64,000 nt of DNA from Parvibaculum sp. (GTDB taxonomy: Bacteria > Pseudomonadota > Alphaproteobacteria > Parvibaculales > Parvibaculaceae), in contig JAEPQD010000001.1 of the NCBI GenBank assembly GCA_017642695.1, forward strand, positions 761,301 to 825,300, in the 5' to 3' direction. The notes beneath the pieces are model-generated. The model had not been told where the DNA came from. It worked only from the letters and a program-made list of their open reading frames with translations, and made no database searches. The position numbers and the translations under genes were made by a program. Below are positions 33,902-45,224 of the stretch, piece after piece. Numbering within the stretch: the stretch's first letter is position 1; every line of letters starts with the position of its first letter.

Positions 33902-36900
33902 ATGGGCCCCATGAGGGCCGATTCCCCGATGCTTTTCACCATGCCACCCGGCACGCCGTTCCTCGACCGGCTGGCGGCGGCGCTGCTCGAAGACCTGTCG
34001 CTCGGCGGTCGCTTCGAGGGTGATTTCGTGCTTGCCGACGCCACGATCCTGCTGCCCACGCGCCGCGCCGTCCGCGCGCTTGGCGACGCCTTCCTGCGGG
34101 TGGGGGAAGGACGGGCGCTGATTCTGCCTTCCATCCGCGCGCTCGGCGACGTCGATGAGGAAGAGCTCGTTCTCGACCCCGTGGGCCTCGGCGCCGAAGC
34201 GCTCGCCTTGCCGCCCGCCATGCCCGCTCTCGAACGTCAGCTTCGTCTTGCCCGCCTCATCGCGGAGGAGGGCGGTGCCGACAAGGTGCGCGCTCTCGGC
34301 CTCGCGGCCGATCTCGGCCGCTTCCTCGACATGGTGGTGACGGAAGGTGCCGACCTCTCTCAACTCACATCGCTTGTGCCGCAGGAATTCGCGGACCACT
34401 GGCAGATCACACTCGACTTTCTGAAGGTTCTCACCGCGCGCTGGCCGGAAGAACTCACGCGTCTCGGCTACATGGAGCAGGCCGAACGCCGTAACCGCCT
34501 CCTGCGCGCACAGGCGGAAGCCTGGACCGCGAAGCCGCCCGCGGGTCCCGTCATCGCGGCAGGCTCCACCGGCTCCATTCCCGCGACCGCCGATCTCCTC
34601 AAGATCGTCGCGCATCTTCCCTGCGGTGCGGTCGTGCTGCCCGGCCTCGACCTCGACCTCGACGACGAAAGCTGGAAAACGATCGGCGAGCCCGGCACCG
34701 CGTCCCACCCGCAATACGGCATGAAGAAACTTCTTGCGCATCTGCGGGCGGAACGCGCCGACGTCGCCCTCTGGCCGGGCGCGGAAATATCCCCGGCCCG
34801 CGCCTCGCGTGCGAGGCTCCTCTCCGAAGCGTTGCGCCCTGCCGAGACGACGGATAAATGGCGAGAGCAGCTTGCGGCGTTGGAGGAGGAAGCGAAACGA
34901 GGTGCTGCCGGTCTTTCAATGATCGAGGCGCCGGGCGAGCGGGATGAGGCAGGTGCGATCGCACTCCTGATGCGCGAGGTTCTCGAAACGCCCGGCAAGA
35001 CCGCTGCCCTGGTCACACCCGACCGGAAGCTCGCCCGCCGTGTCGCGATGGAACTTCGCCGCTGGCAGGTGGAGGTGAATGATTCCGGTGGCGCACCGCT
35101 GAAGAACACAGTGCCCGTTTCCTTCCTGCGTCTCGTCGTGCAAATGGTGGAGGATGAATTCGCGCCCGTGCCGCTCGTCGCCTGTCTAAAGCATCCGCTC
35201 GCGGCGGCGGGCGAGGAGTCGTCCCGGTTCCGTTCGGACGTGCGGTTGCTGGAGGAATTGCTGTTGCGCGGCCCGCGTCCCGCCGCCGGGATTGCCGGTC
35301 TCAGGGCCGCCTTGCGGGCGGCGGAGGAGGCAGAGCGGAAGGATCGTCGCCTGCCGCGCCTCGAAAGACTGATCGGCCGGATTGAAGTCTGCATGACGCC
35401 GCTGATCGAGGTAATGGCGGAGAGGCGGGATACAGCAGCGCTTGTTCATGCTCATATCGCCGCGGCGGAAAACCTCGCGACATCGCGCGGCGAAAAAGGT
35501 GCGGCTCGCCTCTGGAAGGGTGAAGCGGGCGAGGCCGCTGCTGATTTCATCCGTGGACTGATCGAGGCAGCACCCTGTTTCGGCGAGATCGAGTCGCGGA
35601 CTTACGCACAGTTCTTTGGCGAACTGCTCGGAGCGCATGTTCTCCGTCCGCGCTGGGGCCTCCATCCCCGGCTCTTCATCTGGGGCCCGCTTGAAGCGCG
35701 CCTGCAGCACGCCGACCGCATGATCCTTGGCGGACTCAACGAGGGTACCTGGCCGGCGGAAGCGAATATCGACCCTTGGCTCAACAGGCCGATGCGCGCT
35801 GCCATGGGCATTGAGCCGCCAGAGCGCCGCATCGGTCTTGCCGCCCACGATTTCGTGGAGGGGGCCTCCGCCGCCGAGGCCGTGCTGACGCGTGCGCTGA
35901 AGCTCGAAGGTGCGCCCGCGGTTGCGTCGCGCTGGTGGCTCCGCCTCGACACGGTGTTGCAGGGTGCGGGCGTGAGACAGGCGTCGGCGGAACAATGGTG
36001 GCGCTGGGCACAGGCGCTCGACAGGCCGGCGAAGGTTCTCGATCCCGTCCGCCCGCGTCCCGCGCCGCCGCTCGATGCGCGGCCCGTGCGCTTCTCGGTC
36101 ACGGAAATCGAAACGCTGATCCGCGACCCTTACGCGATCTATGCGAAGAAGGTGCTCCGCCTGCCCGTGCTCGACCCGATCGACGCCGACATGGCGGCGG
36201 CCGAACGCGGCACCATCGTTCACGAGGCGCTTGAACGTTTTGTCGACGAGTACCCTGCAGAGCTGCCGGAGAATGCGCTGGAACGTCTCATCGAGATCGG
36301 ACGCGATGTCTTTTCCCGAGCGATAGACCGGCCGGGCGTCGCCGCCTTCTGGTGGCCGCGCTTCAGGCGCATCGCGCGCTGGATCGTGGAACACGAGCGC
36401 GAGGAACGCGCGACCCTCCGCAAGGCCTTCGCGGAAGCGCGCGGCGAAATCCTGATCGGCGATCTCGCGCGGCCGGTGACGCTTGTGGGAAAGGCGGACC
36501 GGATCGACATGCGCGAGGATGGCACCGTCGACATCCTAGACTACAAGACCGGCACTCTGCCGAGCGCCCGCCAGGTCGAAATCGGCCTCTCGCCGCAATT
36601 GCCGCTCGAAGCCGCGATGGCGGCGCGTGGCGGCTTCCGCGAGAAGTCGGGTGAGGGCGCGCCGATCCCCGCCGCGAAGACGAGCCGTATGATCTATATG
36701 CGCCTTACCGGCGGCGAGACGGCGGGAGAGGTTCGCATCGTTGACGACGTCGGCGGCGAGCTCGCGGAAGATACCTGGGGCTGGCTGGTCGATCTCCTGC
36801 GCCAGTACGAGGACCCGCAGACGCCATATCTGTCGCGTCCGCGTCCGATGTTCTGGAGCCGCTATGGCGACTACGACCATCTTGCCCGCGTGAAGGAATG

Positions 36901-36928
36901 GTCGTCCGCCGGTGAGGACGCGGAATGA
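33902..36928 (+). CDS. addB: Double-strand break repair protein AddB
   Basis: A 1008-residue AddB of the alphaproteobacterial type. The N-terminal motor-like domain begins FVLADATILLPTRRAVRALGD, with no recognisable Walker A lysine, as in this subfamily. The C-terminal PD-(D/E)XK nuclease is visible as GKADRIDMREDGTVDILDYKTG near 36480-36560. It forms the AddAB helicase-nuclease that processes broken ends for RecA. ATG 33902 has GAGGGG seven bases upstream. The stop overlaps the addA start by four bases. Confidence 0.93.
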   Translation: MGPMRADSPMLFTMPPGTPFLDRLAAALLEDLSLGGRFEGDFVLADATILLPTRRAVRALGDAFLRVGEGRALILPSIRALGDVDEEELVLDPVGLGAEALALPPAMPALERQLRLARLIAEEGGADKVRALGLAADLGRFLDMVVTEGADLSQLTSLVPQEFADHWQITLDFLKVLTARWPEELTRLGYMEQAERRNRLLRAQAEAWTAKPPAGPVIAAGSTGSIPATADLLKIVAHLPCGAVVLPGLDLDLDDESWKTIGEPGTASHPQYGMKKLLAHLRAERADVALWPGAEISPARASRARLLSEALRPAETTDKWREQLAALEEEAKRGAAGLSMIEAPGERDEAGAIALLMREVLETPGKTAALVTPDRKLARRVAMELRRWQVEVNDSGGAPLKNTVPVSFLRLVVQMVEDEFAPVPLVACLKHPLAAAGEESSRFRSDVRLLEELLLRGPRPAAGIAGLRAALRAAEEAERKDRRLPRLERLIGRIEVCMTPLIEVMAERRDTAALVHAHIAAAENLATSRGEKGAARLWKGEAGEAAADFIRGLIEAAPCFGEIESRTYAQFFGELLGAHVLRPRWGLHPRLFIWGPLEARLQHADRMILGGLNEGTWPAEANIDPWLNRPMRAAMGIEPPERRIGLAAHDFVEGASAAEAVLTRALKLEGAPAVASRWWLRLDTVLQGAGVRQASAEQWWRWAQALDRPAKVLDPVRPRPAPPLDARPVRFSVTEIETLIRDPYAIYAKKVLRLPVLDPIDADMAAAERGTIVHEALERFVDEYPAELPENALERLIEIGRDVFSRAIDRPGVAAFWWPRFRRIARWIVEHEREERATLRKAFAEARGEILIGDLARPVTLVGKADRIDMREDGTVDILDYKTGTLPSARQVEIGLSPQLPLEAAMAARGGFREKSGEGAPIPAAKTSRMIYMRLTGGETAGEVRIVDDVGGELAEDTWGWLVDLLRQYEDPQTPYLSRPRPMFWSRYGDYDHLARVKEWSSAGEDAE

Positions 36929-39900
36929 GCGGCTCCGCGCGAAAGGATCTGGCGCCCGATGAGGCGCAGCGCCGTGCTTCCCATCCCGAGACTTCGGTCT
37001 GGGTCTCGGCGAATGCCGGGTCCGGCAAGACCCACGCGCTGACGACGCGTGTCGCCCGCCTGCTGCTCGCGGGCACGGAGCCGGAGCGCATTCTCTGCCT
37101 CACCTTCACCAAGGCTGCGGCAGCGGAAATGTCCGCGCGTCTCTACAAGCGCCTCGGCGGCTGGGCGACCATGGCCGACGAAGAATTGGCACCCGCGATT
37201 GCGGACATGGAAGGCCGCACGCCGGACGGTGCGAAGCTAGCAACGGCGCGGCGGCTCTTTGCTCGGGCGGTCGAAACGCCGGGCGGTCTCAAGATCCAGA
37301 CGATCCACGCCTTCTGCGAGCGTCTCCTTGGCCGCTTTCCGCTCGAAGCCGACGTGCCACCGCAATTCGAAATCCTGGACGAGCGGCGCGCACAGGAACT
37401 GATGGACGAGGTGCGTGATACCGTATTGCGCCGCGCGAGCGAGTCGCCGGAAACGCCGCTCGGCATCGCGCTCTCCCATGTCGTGGAGCGGGTGGATGAA
37501 CTCACCTTCGGCAAGCTCCTCTCGGAGGTGACGGGCAAGCGCGGCAACTTCGCAAAATTGCTTGCTCGTTTCGGAGGGCTTGAGGGCATCCGTGCCGCGA
37601 TCCGCGTTGCGCTGTCGGTGGAGGAAGGTGAAAGCGTCGAGGCGCTTCTCGAGGAAATCACGACTCCGCCGGACGCTGCCATGCGCCGCGCGGCGGAAGT
37701 TCTCGCCGGGGGAACCAAGACGGATGCAGAACGCGCCGCCGCGCTCAACACCTTCTTTTCCTCTGCAGCGCAGCGGGACGCGGTTGATACCTATACCGGT
37801 ATCTTCCTGACGAAGGAGATGATGCCGCGCAAGACGCTCATCACGAAGAAGCTCGGGGAGGAAAACCCGGAGACAGCGCAGGCGCTTGAAGCGGAGCAGG
37901 CTCGGATAGTGCGGCTTGTCGGGCGCATGAAGGCTCTCCGCGTCGCGGAGGCGACGGAGGCGATTGTCGCCATCGCTGTCGAGATTCTCCGGACCTTTGA
38001 GGAAGCGAAGCAGGCGCGCGCGCTGCTCGACTATGACGACCTGATCGCGAAGGCACGTGCGCTTCTCACGACGAGCGCGATGGCGCCCTGGGTGCTCTAC
38101 AAGCTCGATGGCGGCATCGACCACATTCTGGTCGATGAGGCGCAGGATACGAGTCCCGAACAATGGGATGTCGTGGCGCGCATCGCGGACGAATTCCTCT
38201 CCGGCACGGGCGCGCGCGAGGTCACCCGCACGATCTTTGCCGTCGGCGACGAGAAGCAGTCGATCTTCTCCTTTCAGGGCGCCGATCCCGCTCGCTTCGA
38301 CGAGATGAAACGCTATTTCGAGAAGCGCGTGAAAGCGGCGGAGCTTGCATGGGACTACGTGCCGCTCACGCGCTCCTTCCGCTCCGCGCCGGAAGTGCTC
38401 GGCGCGGTCGACCGTGTCTTCGAACTCGAAAAGGCCCGGAACGGGCTCACGGCGTCGGGTGATGTCGATCCGCATATCGCGCACCGGGCGCTCGATGCCG
38501 GTCTGGTCGAGATATGGGATCTCGAGGAGCCGGAAGAGGGCGAGGAGGCGAGCCCCTGGGATGCTCCGCTCGATTATGTGACCGGTGAAGCGCCGATGGC
38601 GCGCCTTGCCGCGCGCATCGCGCGGACGATCCGCGGCTGGCTCGACACGGGAGAAATGCTCGCCGGAAAAGGCCGGCCCATCCGCCCCGGCGACATTCTG
38701 ATTCTCGTTCGCCGCCGTAATGCCTTCGTCGGCGAGATGGTGCGGCATCTGAAGACACTTGGCATTCCCGTGGCGGGCGCCGACCGCATGGTGTTGACCG
38801 AGCAGATGGCGGTAATGGACTTGATGGCGCTCGGCCATTTCGTGCTTCTGCCGGAAGACGATCTGACGCTAGCGGCGGTGCTGAAGGGTCCCTTTGTCGG
38901 TCTTACGGAAGACGAGCTTTTTGACCTCGCCTGGCAGAGGAAGGGTTCGCTCTGGCAGGCGCTGCGCGACAAGGCGGCGACAAAGCCCCGCTATGCCGAG
39001 GCGGAAGAGCTGCTGGCGCGGCTTCTCGATCGCGCTGACTTCGAGCCTCCTTACGAGTTTTTCGCCCATGTGCTCGCGGGCGAGGAAGGGCGGAAGCGCC
39101 TGCTCGAGAGGCTCGGGCCGGACGCCGCGGATCCGATCGACGAGTTTCTCTCGCTCGCGCTTGAATTCGAGCGCGATCATGCACCTTCCCTGGAAGCCTT
39201 TCTGCACTGGCTCGAAAGAGGCGCTGCTGAGATCAAGCGCGACATGGATCAGGGCCGCGACGAGGTGCGCGTGATGACGGTGCACGGTGCGAAGGGACTT
39301 GAGGCCGACATCGTCTTCATGCCGGACACCTGCGCCGCGCCGGGCGGCGCGCATGACCCGGCGCTGCTCTCGCTGCCGCCGCTGGGCGAGGACGGACCGG
39401 AACTCCTTCTCTGGCCGGTTCGCAGGAAGGACGAGGACGATGTGAGCGCGGGGGCGCGGGAACGTCTTCGGGAACTTCGGGCGGCGGAATATCGTCGTCT
39501 CCTCTATGTGGCAATGACACGCGCACGCGACCGTCTCTATATCGGCGGTTACCGTGGGATAAACCCACCGTCGCAGGATTGCTGGTACGAGATGATCTGC
39601 GAGGCGCTTATCCCGCTGGCGGTAGAGATCGAAGCCGAGAACGGGCGGAAAATCTGGCGGATCGAGGGAAAGCAGAAGCGCAAGGTGGAAGCTCCCGCGG
39701 ACGGCGAGGTGGGGGAACTGCCGCCGCTTCCCGTCTGGGTGGCGGCAGACGCGCCATCCGAACCGTCCCCGTCGCGGCCATTGGCGCCGTCGCGCTTGCC
39801 GCCCGAGGGAACATCGGAGCCGCCGGGTTCCTCTCCAGTCGCGGACGACGGGGCGGCGCGTTTCCGGCGCGGTAGCCTCATACATCGGCTTCTTCAGACG

Positions 39901-40368
39901 CTGCCGGATCTCCCTTCCGAAGAACGGCGGGTTGCGGCAAAGAGATACCTTTCATTGTCTGCACACGGACTTGATGAAAGCGAAGGAGTGGAAATTGAGA
40001 ACGCTGTTTTCCATGTGCTTGAAAACACGAAGCTTGCCGGTGTTTTCGCGCCCGGGAGCCGCGCCGAAGTGCCTGTCGCGGGCATGATCCGGTTTCGTGG
40101 CCGGCCGCTTCTCGTAGGCGGACAGATCGACCGGCTCTGCATCGCGGAACGTGAAGTCATCATTGTCGACTACAAGACAAATCGCCCGCCGCCGAAAACG
40201 GTCGATGAGGTCGCTCCCGCCTACATCGCCCAGATGGCGGCCTATCGGGCGGTGCTTGCGGAGATTTATCCCGATCGTGTGATTCGCTGTGCCCTGCTCT
40301 GGACCGAAGAGCCGGAACTCATGCTATTGCCCGCGGAAATGCTGGAGAATGCGCTTGCCGCGGCGTAG
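36925..40368 (+). CDS. addA: Double-strand break repair helicase AddA
   Basis: A 1147-residue UvrD-type helicase and nuclease. Motif I is SANAGSGKTHAL (residues 28-39), motif II ILVDEAQDTSPEQW and motif III FAVGDEKQSIFSFQGADP. The VRVMTVHGAKGLEADIV motif lies in the second helicase half and the C-terminal nuclease has EVIIVDYKTN. A Pro/Ser-rich linker (about residues 950-985) separates helicase and nuclease. With AddB it resects double-strand ends up to a Chi-like site. Confidence 0.96.
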   Translation: MSGSARKDLAPDEAQRRASHPETSVWVSANAGSGKTHALTTRVARLLLAGTEPERILCLTFTKAAAAEMSARLYKRLGGWATMADEELAPAIADMEGRTPDGAKLATARRLFARAVETPGGLKIQTIHAFCERLLGRFPLEADVPPQFEILDERRAQELMDEVRDTVLRRASESPETPLGIALSHVVERVDELTFGKLLSEVTGKRGNFAKLLARFGGLEGIRAAIRVALSVEEGESVEALLEEITTPPDAAMRRAAEVLAGGTKTDAERAAALNTFFSSAAQRDAVDTYTGIFLTKEMMPRKTLITKKLGEENPETAQALEAEQARIVRLVGRMKALRVAEATEAIVAIAVEILRTFEEAKQARALLDYDDLIAKARALLTTSAMAPWVLYKLDGGIDHILVDEAQDTSPEQWDVVARIADEFLSGTGAREVTRTIFAVGDEKQSIFSFQGADPARFDEMKRYFEKRVKAAELAWDYVPLTRSFRSAPEVLGAVDRVFELEKARNGLTASGDVDPHIAHRALDAGLVEIWDLEEPEEGEEASPWDAPLDYVTGEAPMARLAARIARTIRGWLDTGEMLAGKGRPIRPGDILILVRRRNAFVGEMVRHLKTLGIPVAGADRMVLTEQMAVMDLMALGHFVLLPEDDLTLAAVLKGPFVGLTEDELFDLAWQRKGSLWQALRDKAATKPRYAEAEELLARLLDRADFEPPYEFFAHVLAGEEGRKRLLERLGPDAADPIDEFLSLALEFERDHAPSLEAFLHWLERGAAEIKRDMDQGRDEVRVMTVHGAKGLEADIVFMPDTCAAPGGAHDPALLSLPPLGEDGPELLLWPVRRKDEDDVSAGARERLRELRAAEYRRLLYVAMTRARDRLYIGGYRGINPPSQDCWYEMICEALIPLAVEIEAENGRKIWRIEGKQKRKVEAPADGEVGELPPLPVWVAADAPSEPSPSRPLAPSRLPPEGTSEPPGSSPVADDGAARFRRGSLIHRLLQTLPDLPSEERRVAAKRYLSLSAHGLDESEGVEIENAVFHVLENTKLAGVFAPGSRAEVPVAGMIRFRGRPLLVGGQIDRLCIAEREVIIVDYKTNRPPPKTVDEVAPAYIAQMAAYRAVLAEIYPDRVIRCALLWTEEPELMLLPAEMLENALAAA

Positions 40369-40509
40369 CCTGCGGCAATGAGGTAGCCTTGACCTTGTTG
40401 AGGGGCGTTCCTAGATTCAAGCGAACGTGAACCCGTACCCTGTTTACCACGCGTCTGCGACGCGCGCCTTGCCTCCTACATCAGGGGCAAGGCTGGAAAG
40501 GACAAAGAA

Positions 40510-40830
40510 ATGACAACCAGCAAAGTGACCGACTCCTCGTTTGAATCCGATGTTCTGGATGCGAGCGGACCGGTATTGGTCGATTTCTGGGCCGAGTGGT
40601 GTGGTCCCTGCAAACAGATCGGGCCCGCGCTTGAGGAGATCGCCAAGGACTACGGCGGCAAGCTGACGATCGCAAAGCTCAATATCGATGAGAATCCGAA
40701 CGTGCCGACCAAATACGGCGTCCGCGGTATTCCGACGCTGATGATTTTCAAGGACGGTCAGGTTTCGGCGACCAAGGTTGGTGCGTTGCCGAAGGGCAAG
40801 ATCGTCGAGTGGATCGACAGCTCGATCTGA
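40510..40830 (+). CDS. trxA: Thioredoxin 1
   Basis: A 106-residue thioredoxin with the active site WCGPC (C31, C34), the buried Asp in LVDFWAEW and the cis-proline in GIPTLMIF. It is the general cytoplasmic disulfide reductase, for example for ribonucleotide reductase. ATG 40510 is preceded by a short purine-rich site (AAAGGACAAAGAA). It lies 141 bp after addA, probably with its own promoter, and ends at a strong terminator. Confidence 0.97.
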   Translation: MTTSKVTDSSFESDVLDASGPVLVDFWAEWCGPCKQIGPALEEIAKDYGGKLTIAKLNIDENPNVPTKYGVRGIPTLMIFKDGQVSATKVGALPKGKIVEWIDSSI

Positions 40831-40850
40831 TTGTTCCGATATCTTTGTTG

Positions 40851-40880
40851 AAAGGCCGGTCTTGAGGACCGGCCTTTTTT
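40851..40880. terminator. Intrinsic terminator between trxA and folC
   Basis: An 11-bp perfect stem AAAGGCCGGTC / GACCGGCCTTT with loop TTGAG and a T6 run on the plus strand. The minus-strand face also ends in T residues and may serve folC. Confidence 0.92.
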
Positions 40881-42215
40881 CTATGCGTTGTCCTTGAGGA
40901 TGTGGCCCGCAAGATACAGCGACCCGCAAATGAGGACGCGTGGTGTCGCGCGTCCCGCAGCAACGCCGAGCCTTCCCAACGCGTCATTCAGCGAAGAGGC
41001 GGCGCTTGCACTGAGGCCGGCGCCTTCGGCGGCCGCCGCCAGGCTTTCGGCAGAAAGGCTGGCATCCGCATCGGGAATCCGGATCGTTTCCACATGGGCG
41101 GCCAGTCCGCGGAACGACGCGAAGAAACCGCCTGCGTCCTTCGTCTCCAGCATTCCCGACAACAGCAGAAGCGGCCGTGCTTCGCCCGGCGCGTCGTGCT
41201 GCGCGAGATCGGCCAGAGCTTCGGCAACAGCGCGTCCAGCAGCCGGGTTATGTCCGCCGTCTAGCCAGACCTCCGTTCCTTCCGGCAGATACTGGAATAT
41301 CGGTCCGCGCGTCAGGCGCTGCAATCGGGCCGGCCACTCCACATGCCCGAGACCTTGTGCGATTGCCTCCCGTTCGAGCGGCAATGCGCGGGCTTGTCTG
41401 AGTGCGCATATGGCAACGCCGGCATTGTCGATCTGGTGTCGGCCGGGAAGGCGCGGCAGAGGAAGATCAAGAAGTCCTGCCTCATCCTGATAGACGAGTG
41501 CGCCGGCTTCTTCATGTGCCGTGAAATCCTGACCGTGAACGAAGAGCGGCGCACCGGCCTTTGCGGCAGCTTTCTCGATCGCGGTGAGCGCTTCCTCCGC
41601 CTGCGGTCCGATGACCGCGGGCACACCTCGTTTCAGAATGCCCGCTTTTTCAGTCGCGATGAGTGTGAGTGTGTCGCCGAGAAACGACTGGTGGTCGAGA
41701 TCGACAGGTGTGATGACGCTGACGGCTGGCTTGTCGACCACATTCGTCGTGTCGAGACGCCCGCCCATGCCGACTTCGAGAATGAGCGCATCGGCGGGCA
41801 CACGCGAAAAGGCAAGGAGCGCAGCCCCGGTCGTTATCTCGAAGAAGGTGATCGGCTCACCTGCGTTTGCCCGTTCGCATTCGTCGAGAAGCTGTGAGAG
41901 ATCGCTCTCTTCTATCGGCGCGCTGTGCGGCTTTCCTGCAAGGCGGATGCGTTCGTGAAAGCGGACGAGATGGGGAGAGGTATAACTGTGCACGGCATAG
42001 TCGCCCGCCTCGAGCATGGCGCGCAGCATCGCCGCGACAGAACCCTTGCCATTCGTCCCCGCGATATGGAAGACGGGCGGCAATCTTCGCTCCGGATTGT
42101 CGAGAGCGCTGAGCAGGCGCCAGGTCCGTTCAAGCGACAGATCGATCAGCTTCGGATGGAGTTTCGTCAGCCGCTGAAGAATGACATCACTTTGAACGAG
42201 CGCGTTGTCGCTCAC
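40881..42215 (-). CDS. folC: Bifunctional folylpolyglutamate synthase / dihydrofolate synthase
   Basis: A 444-residue Mur-ligase-fold enzyme. The ATP loop [15 protein letters not shown] (residues 50-64) and the folate-binding [14 protein letters not shown] follow one another near the N-terminus. The C-terminal domain contains [11 protein letters not shown]. It adds glutamate to dihydropteroate and to folates. The GTG start (42215) overlaps the accD stop, and the accD-folC order is conserved in Rhizobiales. Confidence 0.95.
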   Translation of the reverse strand: MSDNALVQSDVILQRLTKLHPKLIDLSLERTWRLLSALDNPERRLPPVFHIAGTNGKGSVAAMLRAMLEAGDYAVHSYTSPHLVRFHERIRLAGKPHSAPIEESDLSQLLDECERANAGEPITFFEITTGAALLAFSRVPADALILEVGMGGRLDTTNVVDKPAVSVITPVDLDHQSFLGDTLTLIATEKAGILKRGVPAVIGPQAEEALTAIEKAAAKAGAPLFVHGQDFTAHEEAGALVYQDEAGLLDLPLPRLPGRHQIDNAGVAICALRQARALPLEREAIAQGLGHVEWPARLQRLTRGPIFQYLPEGTEVWLDGGHNPAAGRAVAEALADLAQHDAPGEARPLLLLSGMLETKDAGGFFASFRGLAAHVETIRIPDADASLSAESLAAAAEGAGLSASAASSLNDALGRLGVAAGRATPRVLICGSLYLAGHILKDNA

Positions 42216-43126
42216 GGGGCTGACGATACGGCGACGGTCGCCGGAACATTGGCGCTTTGCTGCTTTGCGCTGCGCGGCCGATGTGTCATCAGCCGCACGA
42301 GACGGGCGAGCGTGTCCTTCATCTTGTGGCGATGAACGATCATGTCGACCATGCCGTGCTCAAGCTGGAATTCGGCTGACTGGAAGTCGTCGGGCAGCTT
42401 CTCGCGGATCGTCTGCTCAATCACGCGGCGGCCTGAAAAGCCGATCAGGGCTTTCGGCTCGGCGACGTGGACGTCGCCGAGCATGGCGTAGGAAGCGAGT
42501 ACGCCGCCGGTCGTCGGATCGGTGAGGACCACGATGAAGGGAAGCCCCGCTTCGCGCAGCAGTTGCAGCGCCACGGTCGTGCGCGGCATCTGCATGAGCG
42601 ACAGAATGCCTTCCTGCATGCGCGCCCCGCCGGCCGCCGTGAAGAGAATATAGGGTGCCTTCTTCTCGAGCGCTACTTCAGCTCCCTTGATGACGGCCTC
42701 GCCTGCGGCCATGCCGAGCGACCCGCCCATGAAGGAGAAATCTTCGATCGCGATCACGGTCTCGACGCCGTCGAGAGGACCATGTGCCACCGTCACCGCG
42801 TCGTCTCGTCCGGTTTTCGTGCGCGCTTCCTTCAGGCGGTCGGGGTACTTCTTCTGGTCGCGGAACTTCAGAGGATCGAGGGCAACCGCGTCCGTTGCGA
42901 TGATCTGGTAGTCGTTCTTGTCGAAGAGTGTAGCGAAACGTTCCTTCGTACCGAGACGCATGTGATGGTCGCAGTTCGGGCAGACCCTCATCGCGGCTTC
43001 AAGATCGCGATGGAAGATCATCTCGCCACAGGAAGAGCACTTGTGCCAGAGATTGTCCGGCGTTTGCTGCTTCTTGTTGAAGACTCGCTGGATTTTCGGA
43101 CGAACGACATTGTTGATCCAGTTCAT
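42212..43126 (-). CDS. accD: Acetyl-CoA carboxylase carboxyltransferase subunit beta
   Basis: A 304-residue AccD. The N-terminal zinc ribbon is CSSCGEMIF...RVCPNCDHH. The carboxyltransferase core includes [31 protein letters not shown] and the acetyl-CoA site [15 protein letters not shown]. It transfers carboxyl from biotin to acetyl-CoA in fatty-acid synthesis, together with AccA encoded elsewhere. The ATG at 43126 is preceded by GGGAG. It lies between trpA and folC, an arrangement typical of alphaproteobacteria. Confidence 0.97.
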   Translation of the reverse strand: MNWINNVVRPKIQRVFNKKQQTPDNLWHKCSSCGEMIFHRDLEAAMRVCPNCDHHMRLGTKERFATLFDKNDYQIIATDAVALDPLKFRDQKKYPDRLKEARTKTGRDDAVTVAHGPLDGVETVIAIEDFSFMGGSLGMAAGEAVIKGAEVALEKKAPYILFTAAGGARMQEGILSLMQMPRTTVALQLLREAGLPFIVVLTDPTTGGVLASYAMLGDVHVAEPKALIGFSGRRVIEQTIREKLPDDFQSAEFQLEHGMVDMIVHRHKMKDTLARLVRLMTHRPRSAKQQSANVPATVAVSSAP

Positions 43127-43139
43127 CGCATGAACTCCC

Positions 43140-43979
43140 TTACTCGGCCGCCGCCGCGCGGGCGTGATGAACGCCATCGGCAAGCGATCGGACAAACGTC
43201 AGAACGCGCTCCGCGGCGCCGGATTTGACGGCGCCATCGGTATCGATCTCGCGCGCTATGGCATCGACGATGGCGGAGCCGACAACCGCACCGTCGGCTG
43301 CGCGCGCGATATCGGCTGCCTGTTCCGGCGTCTTGATCCCGAAGCCAACGGCAACGGGAAGCGATGTATGCCGTTTGATCCGTGCGACGGATTCCGCGAC
43401 GTTGCGCGCTTCCGGGCTCGCCGAGCCGGTAATGCCGGTGATCGAAACATAGTAGACAAAGCCTGAGGTGTTCGCGAGAACAGCGGGCAGTCTCTTGTCG
43501 TCCGTCGTCGGCGTTGCGAGACGGATGAAGTTGAGCCCGGCTTTCAGCGCCGGCACGCACAGCTCATCGTCTTCTTCCGGCGGCAGATCGACCACGATCA
43601 GGCCATCGACGCCCGCTTCACAGGCGCGCGTGAGGAAGGTCTCGACGCCCATGTGATAAATCGGATTGTAGTAACCCATCAGCACGATCGGCGTTTCGTT
43701 GTCGCCCTCTCGGAAGCGGTGGACAAGATCGAGCGTCTTCAGCATGGTCGCGCCGCTGCGTAGCGCGCGCTGCGACGAGGCCTGGATCGCGGGGCCATCG
43801 GCCATCGGATCGGTGAAGGGCATGCCGAGTTCGATCACGTCCGCACCCGCCGAGGGCAGGCCCTTCAGAACGCCGAAAGAAGTTTCGGCATCGGGATCGC
43901 CCGCCGTGATGAAGGTGACGAAAGCCGCGCGGCCTTCCGCCTTCAGCTTCGCGAAGCGCTTTTCGAGCCGCGTCGTCAC
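43140..43979 (-). CDS. trpA: Tryptophan synthase alpha chain
   Basis: A 279-residue TIM barrel that cleaves indole-3-glycerol phosphate to indole and glyceraldehyde 3-phosphate. Catalytic E50 is in [17 protein letters not shown] with D61. The phosphate-binding [10 protein letters not shown] and the late VVGSAIVD are present. The GTG start at 43979 overlaps the trpB stop as GTGA, so the subunits are translationally coupled, which suits their 1:1 complex. Confidence 0.97.
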   Translation of the reverse strand: MTTRLEKRFAKLKAEGRAAFVTFITAGDPDAETSFGVLKGLPSAGADVIELGMPFTDPMADGPAIQASSQRALRSGATMLKTLDLVHRFREGDNETPIVLMGYYNPIYHMGVETFLTRACEAGVDGLIVVDLPPEEDDELCVPALKAGLNFIRLATPTTDDKRLPAVLANTSGFVYYVSITGITGSASPEARNVAESVARIKRHTSLPVAVGFGIKTPEQAADIARAADGAVVGSAIVDAIAREIDTDGAVKSGAAERVLTFVRSLADGVHHARAAAAE

Positions 43980-45193
43980 AGCGTCACCCCCAGATGATCC
44001 GCAACCGCGAACACGTCCTTGTCGCCGCGGCCGCACATGTTCATCACCATCAGATGGTCTTTTGGAAGCGTCGGGGCGATCTTGCTCACAAAGGCAAGCG
44101 CATGGGCAGGTTCAAGTGCGGGGATGATGCCTTCCAGGCGCGAGCAGAGCTGGAATGCGTCGAGCGCTTCCCTGTCGGTCGCCGAGACATATTCGGCGCG
44201 GCCGGATTCATGCAGCCACGCATGTTCTGGCCCGATGCCTGGATAGTCGAGCCCGGCGGAAATCGAATGCCCATCCTTGATCTGTCCGTCGTCGTCCTGC
44301 AACAGATAGGTGCGGTTGCCGTGGAGAACGCCCGGTGTACCGCCTTTGAGCGAAGCGCAATGCTCACCGGTCTCGAGCCCGCGCCCTGCTGCTTCAACGC
44401 CGTATATCTTCACAGATGGTTCGTCGAGGAAGGGATGGAAGAGGCCCATCGCATTCGAGCCGCCGCCGATGCAGGCGACGACGCTGTCCGGCAGGCGTCC
44501 CTCGCGTTCCATCATCTGCTGGCGCGTTTCTTGTCCGATGATGGACTGGAAGTCGCGCACCATCGCGGGATAGGGATGCGGGCCCGCGACAGTTCCGATC
44601 AGGTAATAGGTACTCTCGACATTCGTCACCCAGTCTCGCAGCGCTTCGTTCATCGCATCCTTCAGCGTGCCAGTCCCTGACGTTACGGGAATGACCTCGG
44701 CGCCGAGCAGCTTCATCCGGAAGACGTTGGGCTTCTGCCGCTCGATGTCGGTGGTGCCCATGTAGATCACGCAGGGAAGCCCGAAACGTGCGCAGACAGT
44801 CGCCGTCGCCACGCCGTGCTGCCCCGCGCCCGTCTCCGCAATGATGCGGGTCTTGCCCATGCGCCGGGCGAGCAGGATCTGCCCGAGGCAGTTGTTGATC
44901 TTGTGGCTGCCGGTATGATTGAGTTCGTCGCGTTTCAGGTAGATCTTGGCGCCATCAAAATGTTCGGTGAGGCGTTCGGCCAGATAAAGCGGGCTTGGCC
45001 TTCCGACATAGTCGCGTTGCATAAAGTCGATTTCTGCCTGGAAGGCCGGGTCGGCTTTTGCGTCTGAATAGGCCTTCTCGAGATCGAGCACGAGCGGCAT
45101 CAGAGTTTCGGCGACGAAGCGACCGCCGAAAATGCCAAAACGCCCGCGTTCGTCCGGTCCGCTTCTCAATGAATTTGCTTTGGCCGCGCTCAA
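43976..45193 (-). CDS. trpB: Tryptophan synthase beta chain
   Basis: A 405-residue PLP enzyme that joins indole and serine. The Schiff-base lysine is K98 in [10 protein letters not shown]. The ammonium/indole channel motif [10 protein letters not shown], the PLP-phosphate loop GGGSNAMG and the C-terminal MCGRGDKD are complete. The start reads TTG at 45193, preceded by AAAGAGAG; a second TTG is in frame nearby. It lies in the trpF-trpB-trpA order with only 31 bp after trpF. Confidence 0.97.
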   Translation of the reverse strand: MSAAKANSLRSGPDERGRFGIFGGRFVAETLMPLVLDLEKAYSDAKADPAFQAEIDFMQRDYVGRPSPLYLAERLTEHFDGAKIYLKRDELNHTGSHKINNCLGQILLARRMGKTRIIAETGAGQHGVATATVCARFGLPCVIYMGTTDIERQKPNVFRMKLLGAEVIPVTSGTGTLKDAMNEALRDWVTNVESTYYLIGTVAGPHPYPAMVRDFQSIIGQETRQQMMEREGRLPDSVVACIGGGSNAMGLFHPFLDEPSVKIYGVEAAGRGLETGEHCASLKGGTPGVLHGNRTYLLQDDDGQIKDGHSISAGLDYPGIGPEHAWLHESGRAEYVSATDREALDAFQLCSRLEGIIPALEPAHALAFVSKIAPTLPKDHLMVMNMCGRGDKDVFAVADHLGVTL

Positions 45194-45224
45194 GATAACT
45201 CTCTTTCAGTATCGCTTTTCTCTC